DNA of 64,000 nucleotides from assembly GCF_947489565.1 (NCBI RefSeq), contig NZ_CANLEA010000026.1:1-64000 (forward strand), written 5' to 3'. This DNA is from an uncultured Kordia sp. (GTDB lineage: Bacteria; Bacteroidota; Bacteroidia; Flavobacteriales; Flavobacteriaceae). Positions within the stretch are counted from its first letter, which is position 1; each line of letters starts with the position of its first letter. Positions 15,624-24,055 of this stretch are shown here, one piece after another. The notes under the pieces were generated by a model. It saw only the letters and a list, made by a program, of their open reading frames with translations. It had not been told where the DNA came from and ran no database searches. The position numbers were made by a program, and so were the translations under genes.

Positions 15624-16282
15624 GCGATATATCCAAAGATGGCTAAAATTAAGAAAACTGCAAATTGTATTGCTGTAAAACCATATCCTTTTACAAAATA
15701 CAACGGAACAGATACGATATTTCCAAAAATCCAAAACATCCAATTCTCTATCTTTTTATTCGCCATCAGCCACATTCCTGAAAAGAAAATTCCTGTGGTA
15801 AATATGTCTAAGTATGGTGTAATTGTTCTTATTTCTTCGATAGATCCAAAGCTAGAAAATACCAAATCAATGGTTTCTGGAACATTTAAATGAATTTTTA
15901 TATCGCCCGTTTGTATGTATACTACATAAGTAAACGCTGCCGTGAATAAAAAGATTCCTACTGTGATTAGTTTTTCTGTGAAATTAGTTCGTGAAATTTC
16001 GAGCTTTACCTCATCTCGAATTCGCGTCCACATATACCAACCATAAATACTCATGATAGAGTAATATATATTGATGGCAGTGTCACCATATAAACCTCCG
16101 TTGTAACATAAATAAATATAGATTATGGTACTTACGATTCCTGTAGGATAGACCCAAATTTTTTCTTGTTTGGCAAACCAAACACTGGCAATTCCAAAAC
16201 ATGCAGCGATGAATTCGAGCATAATCATAAACCATGAAACGTTTGCGTACGGTTCTGTTAAAAAATCAAAAAACTGGCTCAT
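15575..16282 (-). CDS. PnuC/PnuT-type vitamin transporter
   Basis: A 235-residue inner-membrane protein with seven hydrophobic segments, the usual PnuC layout. Typical motifs are YYSIMSIYGWYMWTR in the middle and IENWMFWIFGNIVSVPLYF followed by GYGFTAIQFAVFLILAIFGY near the end. Family members carry nicotinamide riboside, riboflavin (PnuX) or thiamine (PnuT). Here the gene overlaps a thiamine-binding protein gene upstream (17 bases) and a NadR-like kinase gene downstream, and a TPP-riboswitch receptor lies on the same strand, so thiamine is a serious candidate; nicotinamide riboside is the alternative. Confidence 0.88.
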   Translation of the reverse strand: MSQFFDFLTEPYANVSWFMIMLEFIAACFGIASVWFAKQEKIWVYPTGIVSTIIYIYLCYNGGLYGDTAINIYYSIMSIYGWYMWTRIRDEVKLEISRTNFTEKLITVGIFLFTAAFTYVVYIQTGDIKIHLNVPETIDLVFSSFGSIEEIRTITPYLDIFTTGIFFSGMWLMANKKIENWMFWIFGNIVSVPLYFVKGYGFTAIQFAVFLILAIFGYIAWRKILKNKAEADLKS

Positions 16283-16526
16283 AGTTACTTCGGTCTGATT
16301 TTACAATTTTCATGGTTAGTAGAATGTTTTTTTCCTTTTCAAATGCTGTTTTCACTTCAGTGGTCAGTAGTTTCATGATTCCGTCATAATCACCATAAAT
16401 TTGTGTGCTTAGCGGATTTTCTAAAACTGTATATTCAGAAGCTCTTAGTTTTTTGATGAAGTTGATAATGGGCGTTTCAAAATCATCTTGTAAAGGTGTT
16501 AAGGTGAGTTCTACTGATATGTTCAT
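16266..16526 (-). CDS. MTH1187/YkoF-type thiamine-binding protein
   Basis: An 86-residue protein of the thiamine-binding (formerly DUF77) family. It has the ferredoxin-like beta-alpha-beta pattern: ISVELTLTPLQDDFETPIINF at the start, a strand with YTVLENPLSTQIYGDYD, and LLTMKIVKSDR at the end. Family members bind thiamine or a pyrimidine moiety in the cytosol. It is the first gene of the operon and its stop overlaps the PnuC start, which supports a thiamine role for the whole group. No second TPP riboswitch is seen before it. Confidence 0.8.
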   Translation of the reverse strand: MNISVELTLTPLQDDFETPIINFIKKLRASEYTVLENPLSTQIYGDYDGIMKLLTTEVKTAFEKEKNILLTMKIVKSDRSNYEPVF

Positions 16527-16553
16527 TTTTTAGGTGTTTGGTGTTTGGTGCTT

Positions 16554-16606
16554 CAAAGTACTTCTCGATACAATTTTCTATCGAAAATCATTCGAAGTGA
16601 CGTTTA
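16554..16606. repeat. Dispersed inverted repeat (CGAAGTGACG family)
   Basis: AAGTACTTCTCGATACA on one side and TCGAAGTGACGTTTA on the other frame a short inverted core (ATTTTCTATCGAAAAT). The same arms occur at 38513-38563 and 39903-39957, and partly at 1-20 and 500-516. Confidence 0.65.
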
Positions 16607-16661
16607 CGGTTCTATTTTCAGGTTTTTCTTTGATTGTAATTTAAAATTCAACATTTATAAT

Positions 16662-17387
16662 TTAACATTTCAATTCCAATAAAAATGCTTCATTTTCTTC
16701 AAAAGCAGTTCCGATAACAACCAAATCTGCACCAGCGTTATATGCTGCGTTGAGTTGACTTTTAGATCGGATTCCGCCACCAACAATCAATGGAATTTGC
16801 AGTTTGCTAGAAACTTTTTGTATGATTTCGGGTTTAACCGCTTTTTTCGCGCCACTTCCCGCTTCTAAATAAACTAATTGCTTTCCAGAAAATTGTCCTG
16901 CCAAGGCTGTATATAAAATTTCTTCGCTTTTATCTTGCGATATAGGTTTCGTTTCACTGACACGTTGTACAGCTGTTTCTACGCCACCATCAATTAAAAT
17001 ATATCCTGTAGGAATGATTTCTAAACTTGTATCCATCAATTTTTCTACAGATTGTACTTGTTGTTCTATTAAATACTTTGGATTTCGTCCAGAAAGCAAG
17101 GATAAAAATAAAATTCCGTCCGCAGCTTCTGTAATTTGCTCATGACTTCCGGGGAAAATCAACACGGGCAAATGTGTATGTTGTTTGATGGTTTGCACCA
17201 CTATTTCCATCTTTTTTTCGGCATCTGTACTTCCTCCCACAAACACATGTGTGATGATCGCTGCATGTACTTTTTTGAAAAAATCGGGAATATGATCAAT
17301 TTCAATCTTATCAGGATCAATCAATACTGCCAATAGTTTTTGATTGTCTTTTTTAGCTTGGATGATATGTTTGTACATCGTTTGCAT
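16662..17387 (-). CDS. Geranylgeranylglyceryl phosphate synthase family protein
   Basis: A 241-residue TIM-barrel enzyme of the GGGP synthase family (PcrB relatives), which joins a polyprenyl diphosphate to sn-glycerol-1-phosphate. Seen are AVLIDPDKIE near residue 20 (metal-binding Asp), FVGGSTDAEK, PVLIFPGSHEQI, LLSGRNPKYLIEQQV, PTGYILIDGG and the phosphate-binding IVGGGIRSKSQL at the end. Bacteroidota homologues are known and have GGGPS activity, but their physiological product is not settled. The gene follows the phosphopantetheinyl transferase gene by seven bases on the same strand. Confidence 0.9.
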   Translation of the reverse strand: MQTMYKHIIQAKKDNQKLLAVLIDPDKIEIDHIPDFFKKVHAAIITHVFVGGSTDAEKKMEIVVQTIKQHTHLPVLIFPGSHEQITEAADGILFLSLLSGRNPKYLIEQQVQSVEKLMDTSLEIIPTGYILIDGGVETAVQRVSETKPISQDKSEEILYTALAGQFSGKQLVYLEAGSGAKKAVKPEIIQKVSSKLQIPLIVGGGIRSKSQLNAAYNAGADLVVIGTAFEENEAFLLELKC

Positions 17388-17394
17388 GCTCTTC

Positions 17395-18033
17395 TTAACG
17401 ATTTTCTTCTAGTGCATATACACAGGTAAAACCTTCAAATTCTAAAAAATCTAATGCATACGTTGCCGTATTTTTTCCGTAAAAAACGGTTCCTTTTGTA
17501 TGAGAAGTTTCCATAGAAAAATCGTCAATATCAATATGTTTTAAAAAGCTGAGTCCTTTTTCGGCATACACTTTATAGATAGATTCTTTTCCGCCCCAAA
17601 CAATCGTTAATTTACGCACCAATGCTTCATGATTGGCAATCGTTTTATACTCTTCTAAAGGCGTAAATTTATGTGCAATACGCAATATTTTATCACGCTG
17701 TTTTTCGATATCAATTCCTACTGGAATAGTATCGCTTACAATGATTGCTGAAAATTGAAAGGAATGTGTAATTGAAATGTGTTTTCCATCTTTTAAATGT
17801 GGCTTTCCTACTTCATCATAATACAAGTCAAAATCAGTATATCCAAACTCTGCTAAGAGATGACGTACACTTAAAAAACCACGTTGATGAATTTCAGAAC
17901 GCATGCCATCTAATCGTTGTTGACAATGATTTGTGAGTTTTACAGTACTATTTAATGTTTCAAAAGACTCTTCTATCTTCCAAATCAGCACTTTAGTATG
18001 ATTATTTACTGTTATAGTTTTGTAAAGAGCCAT
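17395..18033 (-). CDS. 4'-phosphopantetheinyl transferase superfamily protein
   Basis: A 212-residue Sfp-type transferase, which moves the phosphopantetheine arm from CoA to a carrier protein. The conserved pieces are ISITHSF, VGIDIEKQRDKI (Mg-binding Asp and Glu) and IVWGGKESIYKVYAEKGLSF (WxxKExxxK). The length is in the range of the short Sfp type. It could serve fatty acid synthesis or a secondary metabolite; the window holds no polyketide or peptide synthetase. It starts an operon with the GGGPS gene and is divergent from ahcY. Confidence 0.9.
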   Translation of the reverse strand: MALYKTITVNNHTKVLIWKIEESFETLNSTVKLTNHCQQRLDGMRSEIHQRGFLSVRHLLAEFGYTDFDLYYDEVGKPHLKDGKHISITHSFQFSAIIVSDTIPVGIDIEKQRDKILRIAHKFTPLEEYKTIANHEALVRKLTIVWGGKESIYKVYAEKGLSFLKHIDIDDFSMETSHTKGTVFYGKNTATYALDFLEFEGFTCVYALEENR

Positions 18034-18053
18034 TATATTAAAAAGTTATTTAG

Positions 18054-18061
18054 TACCTTTG
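18054..18061 (+). promoter_or_regulatory. -7 promoter element for ahcY
   Basis: TACCTTTG fits TAnnTTTG and lies 110 bases before the ahcY start, giving a leader of about 105 bases. No convincing TTTG was seen at -33 and no known riboswitch fold was recognised in the leader. Confidence 0.4.
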
Positions 18062-18170
18062 CACTCGCAAACTTTTGACATGCAAATAGTATGGTAAAGT
18101 TGTGCAGCGAATTTAAACATATTTTAGGTCACAAACCATAATTTATTCAAACTATAAAAAAAGAAAAAGT

Positions 18171-19487
18171 ATGAGTACAAAATCAGTTCCTTACGTAGCA
18201 CATAAAGTTAAAGATATTTCTTTAGCAGCATGGGGAAGAAAAGAGATCGAGTTAGCTGAAGCTGAAATGCCAGGACTTATGAGTCTTCGTGAAGAATATA
18301 AAGAAGAGCAACCATTAAAAGGTGCTAGAATTGCAGGTTGTTTACACATGACAATTCAAACTGCTGTTTTAATTGAGACTTTAAAAGCATTAGGAGCAGA
18401 AGTTACTTGGAGTTCATGTAACATCTTCTCTACACAAGATCAAGCTGCTGCCGCGATTGCTGAAGCTGGAATTCCAGTATACGCTTGGAAAGGAATGAAC
18501 GAGGAAGAGTTTGACTGGTGTATTGAGCAAACATTATTCTTTGGAGAAGATCGTAAGCCTTTGAACATGATTTTAGATGATGGTGGAGATTTAACAAATA
18601 TGGTTTTAGATCGTTACCCTGAATTAGTAGAAGGAATTAACGGATTGTCTGAAGAAACTACTACTGGAGTTCACAGATTATATGAAAGAGTAAAGAATGG
18701 TACTTTACCAATGCCAGCTATCAACATTAATGATTCTGTAACAAAGTCTAAATTTGACAACAAGTACGGATGTAGAGAAAGCGCAGTAGATGCTATTCGT
18801 AGAGCTACTGACGTAATGTTAGCTGGAAAAAGAGTTGTTGTTTGTGGATACGGAGATGTTGGAAAAGGAACTGCTGCTTCTTTTAAAGGTGCTGGAAGTA
18901 TTGTAACAGTTACTGAAATTGATCCTATTTGTGCTTTACAAGCTGCAATGGACGGTTTTGAAGTGAAGAAATTAGAAACTGTTGTTGGAAATGCAGATGT
19001 TGTTATTACAACTACTGGAAACAAAGATATCGTTACTGGAAAGCATTTTGAAGCTATGAAAGACAAAACGATTGTTTGTAATATTGGACACTTTGACAAC
19101 GAAATCGCAGTTGCTTGGTTAAATGACAACCACGGAAACACGAAAGTAGAAATTAAGCCACAAGTTGATAAGTATACGGTAAACGGAAAAGATATCATCT
19201 TATTAGCTGAAGGTCGTTTGGTAAACTTAGGATGTGCAACAGGTCACCCAAGTTTTGTAATGAGTAACTCATTTACAAACCAAACATTAGCACAAATCGA
19301 GCTTTGGAACAATATTGACAAGTACGAAAATGATGTATACATGTTACCAAAACACTTAGATGAGAAAGTAGCACGTTTACACTTAGCTAAAATTGGAGTA
19401 GAGTTAGAAGAACTTTCTACAGATCAAGCTGATTATATTGGTGTAAAGGTTGAAGGACCTTTTAAGCCAGAATACTACAGATACTAA
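18171..19487 (+). CDS. ahcY: Adenosylhomocysteinase
   Basis: Hydrolyses S-adenosylhomocysteine to adenosine and homocysteine, clearing the inhibitor of methyltransferases and feeding the methionine cycle. The 438-residue protein contains the substrate-domain sequences [14 protein letters not shown] and [18 protein letters not shown], the NAD-binding motif [18 protein letters not shown] (about residues 226-243), NIGHFDNEI, and the conserved C-terminus KPEYYRY. It is monocistronic: a long leader precedes it and a strong terminator follows. Confidence 0.98.
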   Translation: MSTKSVPYVAHKVKDISLAAWGRKEIELAEAEMPGLMSLREEYKEEQPLKGARIAGCLHMTIQTAVLIETLKALGAEVTWSSCNIFSTQDQAAAAIAEAGIPVYAWKGMNEEEFDWCIEQTLFFGEDRKPLNMILDDGGDLTNMVLDRYPELVEGINGLSEETTTGVHRLYERVKNGTLPMPAININDSVTKSKFDNKYGCRESAVDAIRRATDVMLAGKRVVVCGYGDVGKGTAASFKGAGSIVTVTEIDPICALQAAMDGFEVKKLETVVGNADVVITTTGNKDIVTGKHFEAMKDKTIVCNIGHFDNEIAVAWLNDNHGNTKVEIKPQVDKYTVNGKDIILLAEGRLVNLGCATGHPSFVMSNSFTNQTLAQIELWNNIDKYENDVYMLPKHLDEKVARLHLAKIGVELEELSTDQADYIGVKVEGPFKPEYYRY

Positions 19488-19509
19488 GAATTAGTTCTAA
19501 CACAATATA

Positions 19510-19546
19510 TAAAAGCCTTTTATCGTTTGATAAAAGGCTTTCTTTT
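19510..19546 (+). terminator. Terminator after ahcY
   Basis: AAAAGCCTTTTATC-GTTT-GATAAAAGGCTTT followed by CTTTTTTTC; strong stem 25 bases after the ahcY stop. Confidence 0.9.
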
Positions 19547-19625
19547 TTTCTTATCTTGAGAAACCAATAGTACAAGTTGACATTTAAGCAGCATAAGTTT
19601 TCCATCTTATTTAATCCATTACTCT

Positions 19626-21311
19626 ATGAATTTTGGTTCCCGATTTGTTTTTATCTTTCTTTTCTGTTGCATAAAGAGTCTTACAGCTCAACAAATAGAC
19701 TCCTTACGAACATTATCATATCAAGAATTAAAAAATCAACACAGAAATTTAGAATATACCAATCCTTCTGTAGCGCAAAAATATGCACAAGCACTTTTAT
19801 TGAAAGCAAAACAAGAAGGAAACGATCTTGAAAAAAATATAGCATACTTACTCAATGCTTCTTCCGAGAATTATTTTGGAAACATGGAAGCTTCAATGCA
19901 GTATATTGATTCCTGTATTTCGTATGCCAAAACACAGAAAAATTCTCCCTTATACATTCGTGCCTTAAGTCAAAAAGGAAAAACGTATTACCGATTTGGA
20001 AAATATACAGAAGCCACTAAAAATTATTTAAAGTTTGATTCTATAGCAACAGCAACCGAAAATGTACGCTATTTAATTTATGCAAATCAAGGAATTGGTT
20101 CTGTTAAAAATATTATGGGCGATCATAAAGGTGCTGTAGAATTATTCCTGAAGAATAAAGAAATCATCGCTCCGATTGTAGAAGAGAAAAAATACCACAC
20201 ACAATATTTAAATACCTTGATAGCGCTTTCTTCTGCATATACTTATTTTGATGTAGATGCTGCCGCCAGTTATTTACCTGAACTCAAAAAGATAAGTACT
20301 GATGAAAATGATATGGACGCGTTAAGTTATTATTTTTCACTACAAGGAATTGTAAATTACAAAAGAAAGGAATATGACAAAGCATTGACGGTTTTTCAAA
20401 AAGCAGATAGCTTAGTCTCTCTATTAGGAACAAAAAGAAGTTTATATCCTATTTATCGCTTTCGCGGGAAAACATATTACGAACAACAAAAGTTTCCAGA
20501 AGCGATTGTCACTTTTGAAGCGATTAAAACTCTACAACAAGAAATTGAATTTGACGATTTTAAATACCGAGAAGTCCTTTCACTATTAGCCAATAGTTAC
20601 GAACAAATTGATAGCACTAAAAAAGCATTGGAAAATTATCGTTTGGCGCATAATCTGTCTTATACAGATACCATTCAAGAAAGCATACGATATACCATTT
20701 TAAAGGAGTATGACAAAAAAACCTTGGAAGGAAAAATAGCATCTTTAGAAATTAAATCAACTCAAAAAGAACAGCAAAATACCTCCTTATGGTTTGTATC
20801 TGTCGGACTACTTTTAGCTTTGTTAATACTACTTTGGATTTACAAAAAACAACAGCACGACAATAAGAAGAAATTTGACGAGTTAGTCCAAAAATTAGCT
20901 GCAGAACCTGTTAAAACAGAAGCCACAGAATCATCTCAAAAATTTCAAATTTCGGACGAAAAGATTACCAAAATTTTAAACGGACTTCAAAAGTTCGAAA
21001 AATCGGAAGCGTTTTTACATCAAAACACAAGTTTGGTTACAGTCGCTAAAAAATTAAACACAAATACTACTTATTTGTCGCAAATCGTAAACGAACAAAA
21101 AGGAGTTACGTTTAAAAATTATATTACTGAATTACGTATTAATTATGTCCTACATAAATTGAAAAACGACAAGGTTTTAAGATCGTACAGTGTCAAAGCA
21201 ATTGCCAAAGAATTAGGTTTTAAAAGTGAAGGTGCTTTTTCAAGAGCTTTCAAAAAACAAACAGGTATTTATCCTTCATTTTTTATCAAAAATCTAACAT
21301 CTATTTCATAA
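19626..21311 (+). CDS. TPR sensor with transmembrane helix and AraC-type DNA-binding domain
   Basis: A 561-residue membrane-bound regulator. A signal-anchor (residues 1-21) leads into about nine TPR-like repeats in the periplasm (residues 30-370), then a transmembrane helix near 390-412 (WFVSVGLLLALLILLWIY), and a C-terminal AraC/XylS double helix-turn-helix (about 455-555: SLVTVAKKLNTNTTYLSQIV, then VKAIAKELGFKSEGAFSRAF). This design is common in Bacteroidota and lets an outside signal act directly on DNA. The stop codon lies inside the first copy of the 17-base element that precedes two GG-leader peptide genes, so this regulator is a candidate for controlling them. Confidence 0.85.
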   Translation: MNFGSRFVFIFLFCCIKSLTAQQIDSLRTLSYQELKNQHRNLEYTNPSVAQKYAQALLLKAKQEGNDLEKNIAYLLNASSENYFGNMEASMQYIDSCISYAKTQKNSPLYIRALSQKGKTYYRFGKYTEATKNYLKFDSIATATENVRYLIYANQGIGSVKNIMGDHKGAVELFLKNKEIIAPIVEEKKYHTQYLNTLIALSSAYTYFDVDAAASYLPELKKISTDENDMDALSYYFSLQGIVNYKRKEYDKALTVFQKADSLVSLLGTKRSLYPIYRFRGKTYYEQQKFPEAIVTFEAIKTLQQEIEFDDFKYREVLSLLANSYEQIDSTKKALENYRLAHNLSYTDTIQESIRYTILKEYDKKTLEGKIASLEIKSTQKEQQNTSLWFVSVGLLLALLILLWIYKKQQHDNKKKFDELVQKLAAEPVKTEATESSQKFQISDEKITKILNGLQKFEKSEAFLHQNTSLVTVAKKLNTNTTYLSQIVNEQKGVTFKNYITELRINYVLHKLKNDKVLRSYSVKAIAKELGFKSEGAFSRAFKKQTGIYPSFFIKNLTSIS

Positions 21312-21317
21312 AATGAA
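21301..21317 (+). promoter_or_regulatory. Shared 17-base element, copy 1
   Basis: CTATTTCATAAAATGAA, 86 bases before the ATG at 21387. It differs by one base from the copies at 21631, 27107 and 27398 and overlaps the stop codon of the AraC-type regulator gene. Confidence 0.6.
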
Positions 21318-21386
21318 TGCTTCTTTTTTTCGTTTGAGTCAAGCTATTATATATATTCGAAGAAAAACATTAACATTTATAACATT

Positions 21387-21614
21387 ATGAAAAAACAAAA
21401 ATTGACATTCGTTTCCCTTCAATTAAAAAAAGTAAATATTGCCAATTTAAATACGATTAAAGGAAGCGCAGACCACACAACATTGGAGCCAACTGAAAAC
21501 TCAATTTGTTGTACAGATCCGTTAACTTGTCATCCAACCTTAACCACTAGACCTGATAGTTTTTTTGATTTTACAGATGGTCCAAGATGTAAAGAAACTA
21601 ATCAAGCTGGATAA
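21387..21614 (+). CDS. GG-leader-type precursor peptide with TTRPDS motif (E)
   Basis: A 75-residue peptide. Leader MKKQKLTFVSLQLKKVNIAN with Gly-Ser at 26-27 in place of Gly-Gly; core with CCTDPLTCHPTLTTRPDSFF and a further Cys near the end. The motif C-H-x-T-x-TTRPDS is shared with the peptide at 27195, whose leader is also alike (FKKVxISNLN). The replacement of the second Gly may change or block leader removal. The shared 17-base element lies 86 bases upstream. It follows the AraC-type regulator and is the first of a tandem pair. Confidence 0.72.
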   Translation: MKKQKLTFVSLQLKKVNIANLNTIKGSADHTTLEPTENSICCTDPLTCHPTLTTRPDSFFDFTDGPRCKETNQAG

Positions 21615-21630
21615 ACTATTTGTTATACCT

Positions 21631-21647
21631 CTATTTTATAAAATGAA
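21631..21647 (+). promoter_or_regulatory. Shared 17-base element, copy 2
   Basis: CTATTTTATAAAATGAA, 90 bases before the ATG at 21721; contains the palindrome TTTTATAAAA. Confidence 0.6.
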
Positions 21648-21720
21648 TTTTACACGAGTTGTTTTCGCTAGAAATCCATTCTAATTTCATGATATTAATT
21701 AATTTTTCAAACATACTATT

Positions 21721-21894
21721 ATGAAAAAACAAAATGTGAAAAACTTAACCTTGAGCAAGAACACAATTTCAAAATTAATGACTCTTCAACTAACAGGAGG
21801 AGCAAATCATGTATCTGGAGTTATGTGTTCTCAATCGTGTGACCTTATTGACAAGAATACTGTTTTAATTTGTGTAACAGAAGCACGAAAATAA
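21721..21894 (+). CDS. GG-leader precursor peptide (F)
   Basis: A 57-residue peptide. Leader MKKQNVKNLTLSKNTISKLM with Gly-Gly at 26-27, core of 30 residues with three Cys (VMCSQSCDLI and LICVTEARK at the end), the first two flanked by Ser. The leader is a close fit to the LxLxKxxISxL consensus. A copy of the 17-base element lies 90 bases upstream and a long-stem terminator follows, so the gene can be expressed on its own or with the peptide at 21387. Confidence 0.75.
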   Translation: MKKQNVKNLTLSKNTISKLMTLQLTGGANHVSGVMCSQSCDLIDKNTVLICVTEARK

Positions 21895-21909
21895 AAAGGA
21901 TAACAGTAA

Positions 21910-21952
21910 AAATCATTGCCAAAATGCAATCATTTTGGTAATGATTTTACAC
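21910..21952 (+). terminator. Terminator after precursor F
   Basis: AAAATCATTGCCAAAATG-CAAT-CATTTTGGTAATGATTTT gives an 18-pair stem with one mismatch, followed by T-rich sequence. It also faces the stop of the LytTR regulator gene on the minus strand, so it may work in both directions. Confidence 0.8.
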
Positions 21953-21959
21953 AGAAAAT

Positions 21960-22715
21960 TTACATATCCAACCACTTTTTAAAATTGGTCGTACGTTCGC
22001 GAGAAACAATAATTTGTTCTTCTTTTGGTGAAGGATGTAATTTTAATAACAATCGACTGTTGAAGTAACTGTGAATTTCTTTGACCGCATTTACAGACAC
22101 CATATATTTTCGGTTGATGCGAAAGAAATGAATCGGATCTAAAATTTCTTCCAATTGATCAATAGTATATTCAATTGGACATTTTTGTCCGTTTTTTGTA
22201 TGAAGAAAAATAACACCTTCATCTGCCATAAAATAGGCAATATCTTCTACTTTATAGGTTTTAAATTGATTGCCTACTTTCACCATAAAACGACGTTTGT
22301 ATTCTTTTTTGAATAAATGACGAAGCGTATCAATATCTGCTGTGTTTTGCTGTCGACTATCTACTGTTTCTGTATACTTATTGAGTGCTTTTTTAAGTTC
22401 CGCTTTATCAATAGGTTTTAGCAAATAATCCAATCCGTTGTACTTAAAACCACGAATGGCATATTCGTTATACGCGGTAGTAAATATAATTGGCGGATGT
22501 TTTTCAAGTCGATCTATAATATCAAATCCATAGCCATCATTCAATTGAATGTCTAAAAAAATTAAATCGGGCAAGTCATTTCCTTGAAACCATTTATGTC
22601 CGCTTTCTACGGAAGAAAGTTGCGCCAAAATCTCACAATCAGGCGCCAACTCTTCAATGAGATTTCGCAATCTTCTGGAAGCTATATCTTCGTCTTCTAT
22701 AATTAAAGCTTTCAT
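21960..22715 (-). CDS. LytTR family response regulator
   Basis: A 251-residue regulator: receiver domain (residues 1-120) with the acidic pair EDED at 7-10, phospho-acceptor Asp55 in LIFLDIQLND and TTAYNEYAIRGFKYNGLDYLLKP; LytTR DNA-binding domain (about 145-250) with KVGNQFKTYKVEDIAYFMAD, INRKYMVSVNAV and VSRERTTNFKKWL. It is encoded three bases after its histidine kinase and should be phosphorylated by it. Matches to the LytTR recognition sequence lie in the divergent region at 23872-23976, in front of the kinase gene and of a TonB receptor gene. Confidence 0.94.
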   Translation of the reverse strand: MKALIIEDEDIASRRLRNLIEELAPDCEILAQLSSVESGHKWFQGNDLPDLIFLDIQLNDGYGFDIIDRLEKHPPIIFTTAYNEYAIRGFKYNGLDYLLKPIDKAELKKALNKYTETVDSRQQNTADIDTLRHLFKKEYKRRFMVKVGNQFKTYKVEDIAYFMADEGVIFLHTKNGQKCPIEYTIDQLEEILDPIHFFRINRKYMVSVNAVKEIHSYFNSRLLLKLHPSPKEEQIIVSRERTTNFKKWLDM

Positions 22716-22718
22716 AAA

Positions 22719-23807
22719 TTAGGGAGTTTCTGCTGGTACAACTTCTTTTTGTTCATTTATCAAATCGCTTGAAAGTAATGGCATGCTTACTTTAAATTGT
22801 TCTCCTGTATCTTCAATACGCACTTCTTTTTTGGTATAAAAAGTATATCTTTTTTTAATATTTGCCAGTCCTAATTGTGTAGATGCTTGCGAATCGGAAC
22901 GTTTTCTGATATTATTCTGAACAATGAGCGAATCTTCTTTTGTAAAAATATCTATTGTAATTGGTTGTTCTTTTGAATAATAATTATGTTTCAACGCATT
23001 CTCTACCAACATCTGAATCGACAAGGTTGGAATAACGTGTTTATGTGGTTTAGAATCGATGTTTGTATGAATCGCAATCGCGCCATCATGACGGACTTTC
23101 ATCATAAAGATAAAAGAATCTAAAAACTGTAGTTCCTTTTCTAGACTTACCAAATCACTTTCGCGATTGTCCAAAATATAGCGATAACAACTCGCCAAAC
23201 GCGACACAAAATCAGAAGCCAAATCGCGATCTTCATACATAAGTGAAGTCAGAGTATTTAAGCTATTAAACAGAAAGTGCGGACTTATCTGATTTTTCAA
23301 AGAATTGTACTTCGAAGTCATCATTTCTTTCTTCAATAACTGCAACGATGTTTCTATTTCTTTCTTTTCCTGTGTGGTTCTATAAAACTGATTAAATATG
23401 GTCAAGGAAGTAGTTAGCAAAGCTGCTCGCAAAAAATCTATTCGGAAACGCAGCCACGATTTTTCAAAGTTTAAATCGCAAACGCCGTCTATATGAAAAA
23501 TTCCAACATAATAAATAATAGCAGCCACAGGTAATACTATTGACAAGGTTACCAACAAAACTTTGATACTACTTGAAACCGTTACACTGGCAATAACAGT
23601 CGATTTTTTTTCACGACGTACCAACCAATCATTGATTTCCCAAGTAAGCATAAATAAAGTAAACGCAGAGAAATAATAAAAAATGGCCGTTTTGTTTATC
23701 ACTGACCTCATTTCGTCATGATCAATGGTTAGTTTTACCAATAGAAATACCACCGTGATCACCACAAAACGTATGAGTAACTTCTTTAAATATGCCTTTT
23801 TTATCAT
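22719..23807 (-). CDS. LytS-type sensor histidine kinase
   Basis: A 362-residue membrane kinase. Four hydrophobic segments occupy residues 1-150; then a coiled linker leads to the His_kinase domain with NQISPHFLFNSLNTLTSLMY (phospho-acceptor His) and a HATPase with PTLSIQMLVENALKH and QLGLANIKKRY. It partners the LytTR regulator encoded directly downstream. I start it at the ATG of 23805-23807; a TTG 12 bases upstream is possible. It lacks a periplasmic sensor domain, so the signal is probably sensed within the membrane. Confidence 0.92.
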   Translation of the reverse strand: MIKKAYLKKLLIRFVVITVVFLLVKLTIDHDEMRSVINKTAIFYYFSAFTLFMLTWEINDWLVRREKKSTVIASVTVSSSIKVLLVTLSIVLPVAAIIYYVGIFHIDGVCDLNFEKSWLRFRIDFLRAALLTTSLTIFNQFYRTTQEKKEIETSLQLLKKEMMTSKYNSLKNQISPHFLFNSLNTLTSLMYEDRDLASDFVSRLASCYRYILDNRESDLVSLEKELQFLDSFIFMMKVRHDGAIAIHTNIDSKPHKHVIPTLSIQMLVENALKHNYYSKEQPITIDIFTKEDSLIVQNNIRKRSDSQASTQLGLANIKKRYTFYTKKEVRIEDTGEQFKVSMPLLSSDLINEQKEVVPAETP

Positions 23808-23871
23808 TCGTTGTATCAACTTGTAATTTCAAATATAAGAAGATCTTGATCGGCACAACGGACTTCTTTGT

Positions 23872-23976
23872 TTGAACTGTCGAATAAAACCATGAACTGT
23901 CAAATTCAAACCTTCAATTGAAACTTCTCTTTTTTGAGTCAAAATTTACAATCAAACATTCTCAAAAACAGTTCAA
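23872..23976. promoter_or_regulatory. LytTR binding-site cluster between divergent genes
   Basis: Three matches to the LytTR site [TA][AC][CA]GTTN[AG][TG] lie here. Minus strand ACAGTTCAT at 23892-23900 fits 9 of 9 positions; minus strand ACAGTTCAA at 23872-23880 and plus strand ACAGTTCAA at 23968-23976 fit 8 of 9. The first two are direct repeats 20 bases apart, about two helical turns, as usual for these dimeric regulators. The region lies between the LytS/LytTR operon and the TonB receptor at 24056. Confidence 0.55.
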
Positions 23977-24055
23977 TAGAAAATACCACAACTCAAGATT
24001 TCTTGATTTTAAGTATGATGAAATTCTGTCAAATTTGATCAAAAACTAAGAAATC

